From Allium sativum (lineage: Eukaryota; Streptophyta; Magnoliopsida; Asparagales; Amaryllidaceae): a DNA stretch of 64,000 bases. The stretch spans positions 89,486,599 through 89,550,598 of the forward strand of contig CM060911.1 of assembly GCA_030737875.1 (NCBI GenBank), read 5' to 3'. The notes below the pieces were generated by a model. It ran no database searches. It worked only from the letters and a program-made list of their open reading frames with translations, and had not been told where the DNA came from. Below, piece after piece: positions 37,957 through 48,215 of this stretch. The translations under genes and the position numbers were made by a program. The number at the start of each line of letters is the position of its first letter. Within the stretch, counting starts at the first letter, position 1.

Positions 37957-38167
37957 ACCTGGCGCACCTGCCAAGTGCGCCCAGGTCAAAAATGACCTGC
38001 TGGTCAGGTCTGGTCAAGTCCTGGCTGGCCAGGTCTGTGTTTGGTCGATTTTCTGAGCCTTGCCTTGTCACTAGGGCTAGGTGTCAGCTCCTGGTTGGTC
38101 TCTCCTTCAAACGAACGGCTATTATTGAACCAAGCTTCATCGACGGTCTAAATTAACTCACAAACTC

Positions 38168-38175
38168 TATAAAAA
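38168..38175 (+). promoter_or_regulatory. TATA box, C 5' LTR
   Basis: TATAAAAA in CTCTATAAAAAGGACC, the same context as in B. It is repeated at 44969-44976 in the 3' LTR. Confidence 0.65.
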
Positions 38176-40054
38176 GGACCAAGGTCTAACCCTAATTCAC
38201 ACAAACTAAAATGGAGATGAGACCGTCATGTTGCTGAGGAGAGACTAAGGATAGCCGTCAGAAATAGAGAAACAACTAGGAGATAATTCAAAGCTTAAAG
38301 CAACATTAATCAAATCAAAGCAACGCCTACAACAAAGGATAGCATCTCCAAATTCAGAATTCAGATTTCTGAATTAAAGATTCGCCATACGCTGTAAGTA
38401 GAGTGCTATTCCGATATGAATTAAATAATTGTTTTGATTTGTGTAATGTAAGAAATGGAATTGTGGCGATAATAATCTATATTTGTATGTTGCTTTGATG
38501 CAAAACGATTTGGGAATATTATGGTATACGATTGGATATTTGCAAGTACGCGATTTGCGTTGGAAGCGAAATGGAATTCTGGTGATAATGACTTATATTT
38601 GTATGTTATTTTGATTCTACACGATTTGGCAATGCTATGGTTTGATTCATACAAGTATATGGTTTATGTTAACAACCACATGTTGTGGAATTTTGGGACT
38701 CATGCAAGCATATGATTCATATTGAAAACTACATGTTTGTGGTAGTTATTTACAACGCCCATTTGATAATTGCAAGTATATGATTCATGTTGAAAGTAAC
38801 AACTATATGTTGTAATAATTTATTTAAGACTCATGCAAGTATATGATTCATGTTAACAACTATATGTTATGATATTTTAATTGGAATTCATGCAAGTATA
38901 TGATTCGTTATTTTGCTAATATGATGTACATACTTTTATGACCACTTTTAGTGTTTAATTGAACCGACTAAGTACTATGATTTATATGAATCTATGTAGA
39001 AATTTGCAAATCATACTTTTGTGTTAGAAATAAAAGTAAGCACCTTTATGAACATGACTAAACTATGTTCGTTATTATGCCCAATTGAAAAACATGTTTT
39101 TAGGCTCATGTTGTTATCATAAGTTACATTAGAATTACATTCCTCTTGCAAGTTTACATAGATAAAAATGAAAACCATGATGTATGTTTAGATATGTTTA
39201 TGCTATAATTCTATGAATAGAATGAAAACCATGATTCATATAAGAATTAGGTTGGGATAATTCTAGTCGAACCATACTTTTGTATTAGTGACAAAAGTAA
39301 GTACCCTTTTGTTAACATGTAGTGATTTTATGAACACGATTAGTTTATGCCTAAATAAAAATATAGGCTTAAATTTCTAGTCAAGACCCTGTGCCAATAA
39401 TAATGATATCTAATTTAGTTAGATTCTTAATTTCAGGTTTACATGGTTAGTTGAACCTATGATTCATGTTTAAGTTTATGCCATTATCATATGACTAGAA
39501 TAATTCATGTTTAAGTACTGCTTATGCCATAATCATATGAATAAAATAATTCATGTTTAAGTATTGTCTATGCATTAACCATATGAATAGAATGATTTAT
39601 GTTTAAGTATTGTTTATGCTATGATTATGTGGATAAAATGATTCAATTTATGCCATGATTATATGATGTTACAATTGCAAGTTCACATGTGCCTATTTTA
39701 TGTTAATTGAATTGTTCGTTGCTAGTTCATGCGTTCACACTCCCCTTTTTCATGTTACTTTATAAACACCATGTTATAACCCTCCCCTTTTCATTTGGCT
39801 AAATTGGATTTAAGTATTAAACCCAACACGCCTTACGTTGGAGCGAACGTATAATACGGGGGTAATGACGTTTGGGCTAAAACATAGAACATATGTGTTG
39901 GCATGTTTAACGCATGCCAACAACCTTGAAAGAACAAATAAGGGGCATAAATGAAATTTAACCAATAAAGATGAATTTGAATAATGGGCCGCAAATATTT
40001 ACATATAAAAAGAAAAGAGACAAAATATGTATATATAGAAAAATATGGTGTGCT

Positions 40055-40257
40055 TAACCCGAGGTTGGATTGAGTTGTGATGTAAACCTGCCCGGAACCG
40101 CCCGGTTGTCCAGTAGTCACAACAATACCTATCCAATGTGGGTGGTTAAACACGGAGCCCAATAAGGACCCGAGGTTAGACTGAGTTGTGGCGTAAGACT
40201 GCCCGGACCCAACCGGCAACAGGCAGCCACAACAATACCTGTCTAATGTGAGAGGTC
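40055..40257 (+). other. Tandem pair of covarying stem modules, C 5' LTR
   Basis: Copy 1 (40055-40147) has TTGGAT/ATCCAA and GTTGTGA/TCACAAC. Copy 2 (40167-40257) has TTAGAC/GTCTAA and GTTGTGGC/GCCACAAC. Cores are CTGCCCGGAACCGCCCGG and CTGCCCGGACCCAACCGG. Confidence 0.75.
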
Positions 40258-40646
40258 AAGGCTTTAATAAGACAATTAAGGCTGAGCCAGGATTGATAGG
40301 ATTAAGTAAATTATATTAATACTTAATCAAATGGAACAAGCTAAACTAAACAGACTGATTAGGGGTTAGGTTTATAAAACACTTAACCAACTTAGACTGT
40401 TGGCTAGAAATAGAAAACCTAGTAGCGAGGGACCCTTTTCGCAGTAACCCTACAAGGTATCATGATACCCTGAAACTAGGCAGGGTGGGGCACGATTACT
40501 GGGCTGATTGTAAGAGGTCAAATCGACGGCGGTGGTGCAGCAGTGTAGGTTCTAACGGGGTGCGGGCGTGCACACACTCCGGCGCAGAAAAATAAGGCAC
40601 TGGGCACCAGTAGCATACCTGTGCATTCTAGGATTGTGTCGGGCCG

Positions 40647-40677
40647 CCACCATGGGACTTGATACACCCCATGGTGG
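40647..40677 (+). other. Hairpin CCACCATGGG/CCCATGGTGG, C 5' LTR
   Basis: A perfect 10-bp stem closes a loop containing TTGATACAC. E has a looser counterpart at 52137-52172 with the same GTGATACACC loop words, and F has one near 60385-60415 on the minus strand. The copy at 47459-47489 in the C 3' LTR is intact. Confidence 0.6.
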
Positions 40678-41397
40678 GACCAGCATTGGTAACTACAACA
40701 TCGGGGGCCATAAGACACATGTAAATATGCGAGTAGGAGCCGATCATCAGAAAATGGATCACTTTACCCTGATTATGGGGTGCCCGTTGGGAACTAGTTC
40801 ATATGGGTACAGAGATTAATATGGGGTACGATAGTATATTCGACCCTAGACAACTTAACTAAGTTTATGGTGCTTTCCCATTTCTAATTTATACTTATCA
40901 TACCCAGTTCTTTATTCATAGACTGAATAGTCCTAGACTTACTCAGGCTTTATGTCTGACTCTACTTTCCTTTCGTCTTCTTTTCTTCCGTTTCCCCCCA
41001 CCCCAGGTCCACAGGGAGGGAATGCCGTAGCTTGACTAGCCTTCATATCCAGCTCGAAGAGAAAGAATGTATTGCTTGGATCTTTCCGTTTTTGACTATG
41101 GCTTTGGACAGCAACTATGGGACTTTTGCAATTTATTTATGTTTTCTTTATGCTTCTTTTAAATAATGTAATCAAGACAGTTATGAAGATGTTATGTTTT
41201 TGGAAGTATTGTAAAACAAATTATGACATGGTTTGTGTAACACGTATTTTAATGAAATAAAAGCTGTTGTTTTCCGCTGTTCAAAAATATGTGTTCTTAT
41301 ATTTGTCTTGTATATCTGTGACTTATACTTATAAACCTCCACCAAAATTAGGGAATTCCCTTTGAGAGTGACCCTAACGGAGGTGGGGTGTTTCACT

Positions 41398-41409
41398 TGG
41401 TATCAGAGC
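41398..41409 (+). other. Primer-binding site of element C
   Basis: TGGTATCAGAGC, an exact initiator-Met tRNA complement, two bases after the LTR end. Confidence 0.9.
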
Positions 41410-41631
41410 ACTGGTTTACCAGATAAGTTAAAAAGTTTTGAAAATTTATTTTCAAAAAGGAAATTTAAAGAAGCATTTTTAAAAGATAAAATATTTTATT
41501 TTAAAAGGCAAAGTCCCCCCAAAGCCATAGGTACTATCTTTTGTCCTTCGTTTTGAATCTATCCTTTCCGTTTCAGCAAGTCTGGAGACCTTACTCCCCA
41601 GCTGCTGAAGCTTTCACTCCTCCTCCTCTAC

Positions 41632-42156
41632 GTGAACCAGCGAGCGGAAGAGTCCCAGAGCGGAAAGACGAATAATAGTCAAATAAGAAAGGATCGTAAC
41701 AGTAATAACAAGAAACGAGAAAAAAGGAAATGCAATTTTTGTGGTACGGAAGGGCACATAGCCAAGGATTGTAGAAAGAGGAAAAGAAAGCAAGGAGAAT
41801 GTTTTCATTTTGGGGAGACTGGACACATCAACAAAGACTGCTCTGAGAAGACAGACTTTGAGAAGGGCGGGAAAGACAACAAGTCCCGAGAGAAGAGGGA
41901 GTGTAAATTCTGTGGCAAAGTGGGGCACTTAGTGAAAGATTGCCGGAAAAAGAAGGCCAAGATGAATGGTGGGTGCTTTTCTTGCGGTGAGACAGGCCAC
42001 ATGGCTAAGGACTGCCCAAAGAAACGAGGTATAAATACTTCTGTAGAAAGTGTAGTTTATCTTTATGATCACCCCGTTGGCACTTTATTTGATTGCGGCG
42101 AGTCACACTCCTTTATCTCGTCTGCTTTAGTTAGAATCTCTGCACCCAAGAACTAG
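41632..42156 (+). pseudogene. Element C gag zinc-knuckle array and protease start
   Basis: The 174-codon frame has four zinc knuckles of the CX2CX4HX4C type: CNFCGTEGHIAKDC, CFHFGETGHINKDC (second Cys is Phe), CKFCGKVGHLVKDC and CFSCGETGHMAKDC. Lysine-rich linkers separate them. In gag these bind and package the genomic RNA. Gag of this group usually has one or two, as in E. The capsid part is missing: only about 180 bases separate this frame from the leader. The frame ends in the protease, where TLFDCGESHSFIS has DCGE in place of the usual DSGA, and an apparent 1-base insertion near 42134 stops it with TAG. Confidence 0.82.
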
Positions 42157-42157
42157 T

Positions 42158-42763
42158 ATGGTAGAGGACCCCTTAATGGTTTCAAATCCAATTGAGGGCC
42201 CAGCTCATTTGTCTATGATCTGTTTGGGATTGAAAATTTCTATTCTAAGCGTAGAATTTAAATGTAGTGCCTTTGTTTTGGGCTTTTCGGGATATGGTTT
42301 GATTTTGGGCATGGATTGGCTATCCAGTAATGGAGCCATCCTTGATTGTGAAAAAAGGGTTGTTAGGCTCCTAACCCAGCTCGGTAACACTTTGGAAATT
42401 TCTTGTAATCCCTTGTATGCGGTTATGCTTAGTTATCTTGAATCGCTAGATGCCTCCGTTGAAAATTTGCAATCAGTTAGAGTGGTCCGGGAATATCCGG
42501 ATGTCTTCGAAGAGGTGAAGGGCTTGCCTCCGAAGCGGGAGATAGACTTCCGCATATATCTCGTAGATAATGAAAAGCCTGTTGCGTTGCCCGTTAGACA
42601 CATGGCTCCACGGGAAAGGAAAGAGCACAGTAAACAGATTAAAGAGCTTCTAGAGAAGGGGTTCATTAGAAGGAGCATTTCAGAATGCGGCGCTCCAGTA
42701 GTGTTCGCCACTAAGGCAGAAGGTTCATTTCGCTTATGCATGAGTTGTGGAGAGTCACCTTAG
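42158..42763 (+). pseudogene. Element C protease tail and N-terminal RT
   Basis: In the next frame, VEDPLMVSNPIEGPAHLSM and GYGLILGMDWLSSNGAILDC are the end of the retroviral-type protease. After a linker, KREIDFRIYLVDNEKPVALP, RHMAPRERKEHSKQIKELL and GFIRRSISECGAPVVF mark the start of RT. The RT stops after GSFRLCM, just before the region that should hold the first catalytic Asp. A TAG follows 7 codons later. Sequence after the break aligns with element B, so the break is shared and older than either insertion. Confidence 0.85.
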
Positions 42764-43223
42764 TAAGTACATTTGGCAACGTGGCTGGAATTTATTTCCA
42801 AGAGATAGTTCTGCTACGTGGAATACCTGATAGTAAGTGGACGAGATCTAAAATTCACTAGTGAATTTTGGAGAGCTTGCATGAAAACATGAGTACGTCG
42901 TTATGTTTGAGCCAAGTATACTAGAAGTAGATTAAGTGAAAGAGGAACGAGAGGCAACAGTGACATAGTTTCCAACTCATATTTTGGAAACAAGAATCAA
43001 GAAGCTACGAAATTGTGAAGTTAAAGACGGACAAAGCACAATGGAGTTAAGCTCAAGAAAAGCGACTTAGAAGATTGAATACTAGATTCATGCATCATAT
43101 CTCTTCTTAAGAGTATATCCTTGATCACTCTCTTCCTGTAGAGCTTACTTGCATGCTATCTTTTCTATATATCCTCTCGGTCCCATTCTCAATCCAATTT
43201 CTGTTGCAAACCCCATAAGGAGT
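42764..43223 (+). pseudogene. Element C: first, decayed copy of integrase scrap and chromodomain tail
   Basis: This segment aligns with B 26690-27085. It includes the palindrome AAAATTCACTAGTGAATTTT (42850-42869, encoding TSEFW), GTTGAGCCAAGTATACTAG-like text, and a decayed VEREAT...RNREV tail with stops. A better preserved copy of the same tail lies at 43565-43963. Having both in one element implies recombination between a B-like deleted element and a more complete relative. Confidence 0.65.
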
Positions 43224-43564
43224 ATGACTCACCTGTTAGTAACACATGTTGGGCCTTGAGGGTGTTCGTTGGATTGACCAAACTTTTTGGGTTTTATAGG
43301 ATACGGATTGGTCTTAGGAAGGGACTCCCTTGTGACCTAAAAGGAGTCCATCATGCTTAGTTTCCTAGAATCATATATGGTGGTTGGGTTGAGTAATTAT
43401 TTGGGTGTCAGTCTGATGTTGATTTCGGTCTTCGGGGCTGATGCTTAGAGAGTTCTTCTCCTAATCAATATATATGTGGCATAGATTTCCAGTTTTGACA
43501 TTGCCTAATGGGCACAAAGTTTTTACTTGCTTCTATCATTCGACTATACCTTTAGATAGGAACA
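43224..43564 (+). pseudogene. Element C mosaic segment: protease-like scrap and E-LTR-like scrap
   Basis: 43283-43375 resembles the protease end again (words equivalent to LGFIGYGLVLG, then MLSFLESYM). 43383-43470 resembles the E LTR at 52411-52497, sharing GTCTGATGTTGA and TTTCGGTCTTCGGGG-like text. The last part leads into the integrase C-terminal frame. The parts are short and diverged, so their order and origin are inferred. Confidence 0.5.
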
Positions 43565-43963
43565 ATGGAGAAAATGGCCTATAGATTAGTGCTACCCGAA
43601 AGATTGGCCGGAGTTCACAACGTTTTTCAAGTTTCACATCTCCGAAAATGTCGACATGAGTCTACTGAAGTGGTAGAGCCAAATATCCTAGAAGAAGCTG
43701 AAGTGGAACGCGAAGCGACCGTGAGGAAAGTTCCAACCCGCATATTAGGAACGGAAGTGAAGAAGCTACGCAACCGCGAAGTCAAGCTCGTCAAAGTTCA
43801 GTGGAGCGACGCCGAGGGAGACGCAACTTGGGAAACCGAAGCTAGAATACGCGCAGCCTACCCTTTTCTTTTCGAGGGTACATCTTTGATCTTTCCTTTT
43901 TCCTTAAGTTGCGCTTTTATCTATCTTTTTAGGAATATCTCCTCGACCTTATCTTTTAGGTAG
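43565..43963 (+). pseudogene. Element C integrase C-terminus with chromodomain
   Basis: The 132-codon frame begins in the middle of the integrase C-terminal domain (MAYRLVLPERLAGVHNVFQ, then VSHLRKC). It continues with VEPNILEEAEVEREATVRK and the chromodomain-like KKLRNREVKLVKVQWSDAE, ATWETEARIRAAYPFLFEG. The Trp residues in VQW and ATW are kept. It cannot be a complete protein: zinc finger and catalytic core are absent. This is the best preserved chromodomain in the window and the main basis for the chromovirus assignment. Confidence 0.85.
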
Positions 43964-44459
43964 AAACCCTTTGGATGAAAACATGTAATTGAAACATGTT
44001 ATGGATGATGGTTGCAAGTGGTTGCAAGTGATTGCTAGTGGTTGCTCATGGTTGCATATACACACACAATCTAGGTTTTAGATCGGCTCAGTCACTTCAT
44101 ATTGCATATGCATATATGTTTGCATTCGTATATGGTTGAACTTTAATGTGTTGTCATATGGATGTTGCATGTGTATGAATGATTGTGCACTCATGTAGAG
44201 TCATGAGCAGGAGGATTTGCATACATAATGGATTCATAGCACTTACATAATTCGCATTAAGGAGGTCAACTGAATCAGTAGACCGCCTGATTTTGCATTA
44301 GATAAGTACATGTACACACACACTTCGCATATAATCAAGAAGCATTAGAAGTCTTTTAAGGACAATGGATGCTCGTGTTTGATGGATGAGTAGATGGATG
44401 TTTGGATGTTAGGATGTACATTCTTCCTGAACTTGAAGATTACGGGGACGAAATCCTTT
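43964..44459 (+). other. Element C 3' untranslated interior
   Basis: No coding motif. Shares GAAACATGTTATGGATGATGG, GCAAGTGGTTGC and AATCAGTAGACCGCCTGAT-like words with E 57060-57480. Ends in GGGGACGAAATCC. Confidence 0.7.
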
Positions 44460-44473
44460 TAAGTGGGGGAGAA
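44460..44473 (+). other. Polypurine tract of element C
   Basis: TAAGTGGGGGAGAA-type purine run ending directly before the 3' LTR start TGTAACACCCCG. Confidence 0.85.
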
Positions 44474-47400
44474 TGTAACACCCCGTGTATTCTAAAACCG
44501 TGAAATTCACAAATTAAAGTATAACTAATTTCAAATCAAAGAATTAAGGGAAACGAGATACGCCATTGCGTTCGTCTCGGAATTCTTCTTAAGATAGAGT
44601 CTGAGTTTGCGTAAAACGGATATCGTATGAAGAAGATATGGACGAACGAAGTTGGGCGAAAAACCGGAAAACGGGTCAGAGTGCACTGGCGCACTTGGGA
44701 AGTGTGCCAGAACAAAAATGCACTGGTGCACTTGGGAAGTGCGCCAGTACATTTTTGACCTGGCGCACCTGCCAAGTGCGCCCAGGTCAAAAATGACCTG
44801 CTGGTCAGGTTTGGTCAAGTCCTGGCTGGCCAGGTCTGTGTTTGGTCGATTTTCTGAGCCTTGCCTTGTCACTAGGGCTAGGTGTCAGCTCCTGGTTGGT
44901 CTCTCCTTCAAACGAACGGCTATTATTGAACCAAGCTTCATCGACGGTCTAAATTAACTCACAAACTCTATAAAAAGGACAAAGGTCTAACCCTAATTCA
45001 CACAAACTAAAATGGAGATGAGACCGTCATGTTGCTGAGGAGAGACTAAGGATAGCCGTCAGAAATAGAGAAACAACTAGGAGATAATTCAAAGCTTAAA
45101 GCAACGTTAATTAAATCAAAGCAACGCCTACAACAAAGGATAGCATCTCCAAATTCAAAATTCAGATTTCTGAATTGAAGATTCGCCATACGCTGTAAGT
45201 AGAGTGCTATTCCGATATGAATTAAATAATTGTGTTGATTTGTGTAATGTAAGAAATGGAATTGTGGCGATAATAATCTATATTTGTATGTTGCTTTGAT
45301 GCAAAACGATTCGGGAATATTATGGTATACGATTGGATATTTGCAAGTACGCGATTTGCATTGGAAAAGAAATGGAATTGTGGAGATAATGACTTATATT
45401 TGTTTGTTATTTTGATTCTACACGATTTGGCAATGCTATGGTTTGATTCATACAAGTATATGGTTTATGTTAACAACCACATGTTGTGGAATTTTGGGAT
45501 TCATGCAAGCATATGATTCATATTGAAAACTACATGTTTGTGGTAGTTATTTACAACACCCATTTGATAATTGCAAGTATATGATTCATGTTGAAAGTAA
45601 CAACTATATGTTGTAATAATTTATTTAAGACTCATGCAAGTATATGATTCATGTTAAAAACTATATGCTATGATATTTTAATTGGAATTCATGCAAGTAT
45701 ATGATTCGTTATTTTGCTAATATGATGTACATACTTTTATGACCACTTTTAGTGTGTAATTGAACCGACTAAGTACTATGATTTATATGAATCTATGTTG
45801 AAATTTGCAAATCATACTTCTGTGTTAGAAATAAAAGTAAGCACCTTTATGAACATGACTAAACTATGTTCGTTATTATGCCCAATTGAAAAACATGTTT
45901 TTAGGCTCATGTTGTTATCATAAGTTACATTAGAATTACATTAGAATTACATTCCTCTTGCATGTTTACATAGATAAAAATGAAAACCATGATGTAAGTT
46001 TAGATATGTTTATGCTATAATTCTATGAATAGAATGAAAACCATGATTCATATAAGAATTAGGTTGGGATAATTCTAGTCGAACCATACTTTTGTATTAG
46101 TGACAAAAGTAAGTACCCTTTTGTTAACATGTAGTGATTTTATGAACACGATTAGTTTATGCCTAAATAAAAATATAGGCTTAAATTTCTAGTCAAGACC
46201 CTGTGCCAATAATAATGATATCTAATTTAGTTAGATTCTTAATTTCAGGTTTACATGGTTAGTTGAACCTATGATTCATGTTTAAGTTTATGCCATTATC
46301 ATATGACTAGAATAATTCATGTTTAAGTACTGCTTATGCCATAATCATATGAATAAAATAATTCATGTTTAAGTACTGTCTATGCATTAACCATATGAAT
46401 AGAATGATTTATGTTTAAGTATTGTTTATGCTATGATTATGTTGATAAAATGATTCATGTTATGCCATGATTATATGATGTTACAATTGCAAGTTCACAT
46501 GTGCCTATTTTATGTTAATTGAATTGTTCGTTGCAAGTTCATGCGTTCACACTCCCCTTTTTCATGTTACTTCATAAACACCATGTTATAAGCCTCCCCT
46601 TTTCATTTGGCTAAATTGGGTTTAAGTATTAAACCCAACACACCTCACGTTGGAGCGAACGTATAAAACGGGGGTAATGACGTTTGGGCTAAAAAATAGA
46701 ACATATGTGTTGGCATGTTTAACGCATGCCAACAACCTTGAAAGAACAATTAAGGGGCATAAATGAAATTTAACCAATAAAGATGAATTTGAATAATGGG
46801 CTGCAAATATTTACATATAAAAAGAAAAGAAACAAAATATGTAAATATAGAAAAATACGATGTGCTTAACCCGAGGTTGGATTGAGTTGTGATGTAAACC
46901 TGCCCGGAACCGCCCGGCTGTCCAGTAGTCACAACAATACCTATCCAATGTGGGTGGTTAAACACGGAGCCCAATAAGGACCCGAGGTTAGACTGAGTTA
47001 TGGCGTAAGACTGCCCGGACCCAACCGACAACAGGCAGCCACAACAATACCTGTCTAATGTGAGAGGTCAAGGCTTTAATAAGACAATTAAGGCTGAGTC
47101 AGGATTGATAGGATTAATTAAATTATATTAATACTTAATCAAATGGAACATGCTAAATTAAACAGACTGATTGGGGGTTAGGTTTATAAAACACTTAACC
47201 AACTTAGCATGTTGGCTAGAAATAGAAAACCTAGTAGCGGGGGACCCTTTTCGCAGTAACCCTACAAGGTATCATGATACCGTGAACCTAGGCAGGGTAG
47301 GGCACGATTACTGGGCTGATTGTAAGAGGTCAAATCGACAGCGGTGGTGCAGCAGTGTAGGTTCTAACAGGGTGCGGGCGTGCACACACTCCGGCGCAGA

Positions 47401-48210
47401 AAAATAAGGCACCGGGCACCAGTAGCATACCTGTGCATTCTAGGTTTGTGTCGGGCCGCCACCATGGGACTTGATACACCCCATGGTGGGACCAGCATAG
47501 GTAACTACAACATCGGGGGCCGTAAGACACATGTAACTATGCGAGTAGGAGCCGATCATCAGAAAATGGATCACTTTACCCTGATTATGGGGTGCCCGTT
47601 GGGAACTAGTTCATATGGGTACAGAGATTAATATGGGGTACGATAGTATATTCGACCCTAGACAACTTAACTAAGTTTATGGTGCTTTCACATTTCTAGT
47701 TTATACTTATCATACCCAGTTCTTTATTCATAGACTGAATTGTCCTAGACTTACTCAGGCTTTATGTCTGACTCTACTTTCCTTTCATCTTCTTTTCTTC
47801 CGTTCCCCCCCCCCCCCCCAGGTCCACAGGGAGAGAATACCGCAGCTTGACTAGCCTTCATATCTAGCTTGAAGAGAAAGAATGTATTGCTTGGATCTTT
47901 CCGTTTTGGACTATGACTTTGGACCGCAACTATGGGACTTTTGCAGTTTATTTATGTTTTCTTCATGCTTCTTTTAAATAATGTAATCAAGACAGTTATG
48001 AAGATGTTATGTTTTTGGAAGTATTGTAAAACAAATTATGACATGGTTTGTGTAACATGTATTTTAATGAAATAAAAGCTGTTGTTTTCCGCTGTTCAAA
48101 AATATGTGTTCTTATATCTGTCTTGTATATATGTGACTTATACTTATAAACCTCCACCAAAATTAGGGCATTCCCTTTGAGAGTGACCGTAACGGAGGTG
48201 GGGTGTTTTA
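44474..48210 (+). repeat. Element C 3' LTR
   Basis: 3737 bp, near-identical partner of 37673-41395. A run of 15 C (47805-47819) replaces a shorter interrupted C tract of the 5' copy. The last bases are TTTTA instead of TTTCA, and the palindromic block near 44713-44757 has lost perfect pairing. Confidence 0.93.
46867..47069 (+). other. Tandem pair of covarying stem modules, C 3' LTR
   Basis: Counterpart of 40055-40257 (copies 46867-46960 and 46979-47069). The second copy has GAGTTATGG in the left arm, one G to A change against the 5' LTR. Confidence 0.7.
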
Positions 48211-48215
48211 ATACG
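48211..48215. other. Target duplication of element C, right (ATACG)
   Basis: Partner of ATGCG at 37668-37672 with one G to A transition. Confidence 0.75.

Larger units (their letters stand above)
37673..41395 (+). repeat. Element C 5' LTR
   Basis: Starts TGTAACACCCCGTGTATTC. It carries the large inverted repeat (37912-37956), TATAAAAA at 38168-38175, a hairpin GTTGGCATG/CATGCCAAC at 39897-39921 and the stem-module pair (40055-40257). It also carries the palindrome GGTATCATGATACC at 40456-40469 and a hairpin at 40647-40677. The 83-codon frame at 40568-40819 recurs in the 3' LTR only through LTR identity. Confidence 0.93.
37673..48210 (+). mobile_element. Element C: deleted chromovirus-like retrotransposon
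   Basis: The LTRs are at 37673-41395 (3723 bp) and 44474-48210 (3737 bp), with a 3078-bp interior. The 5' LTR ends GTGTTTCA; the 3' LTR ends GTGTTTTA, a C to T change of the terminal CA. The interior holds zinc knuckles, protease, the first part of RT, a mosaic segment and integrase C-terminus plus chromodomain. Capsid, RT catalytic core, RNase H and the integrase core are missing, so the copy is non-autonomous. The LTRs look about 98% alike by eye, a recent insertion into D. Confidence 0.93.

Noticed and set aside
37851..38156. 101-codon frame, and its minus-strand shadow, repeated at 44531-44957
   Set aside because: It is produced by the palindromic block and the promoter region of the C LTR.
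40568..40819. 83-codon frame repeated almost identically at 47380-47631
   Set aside because: The two copies are the two LTRs of C; identity reflects recent insertion, not protein conservation.
41632..42156. Stand-alone host zinc-knuckle protein gene
   Set aside because: It is followed by protease and RT remnants in order and is enclosed by two LTRs, so it is element C gag.
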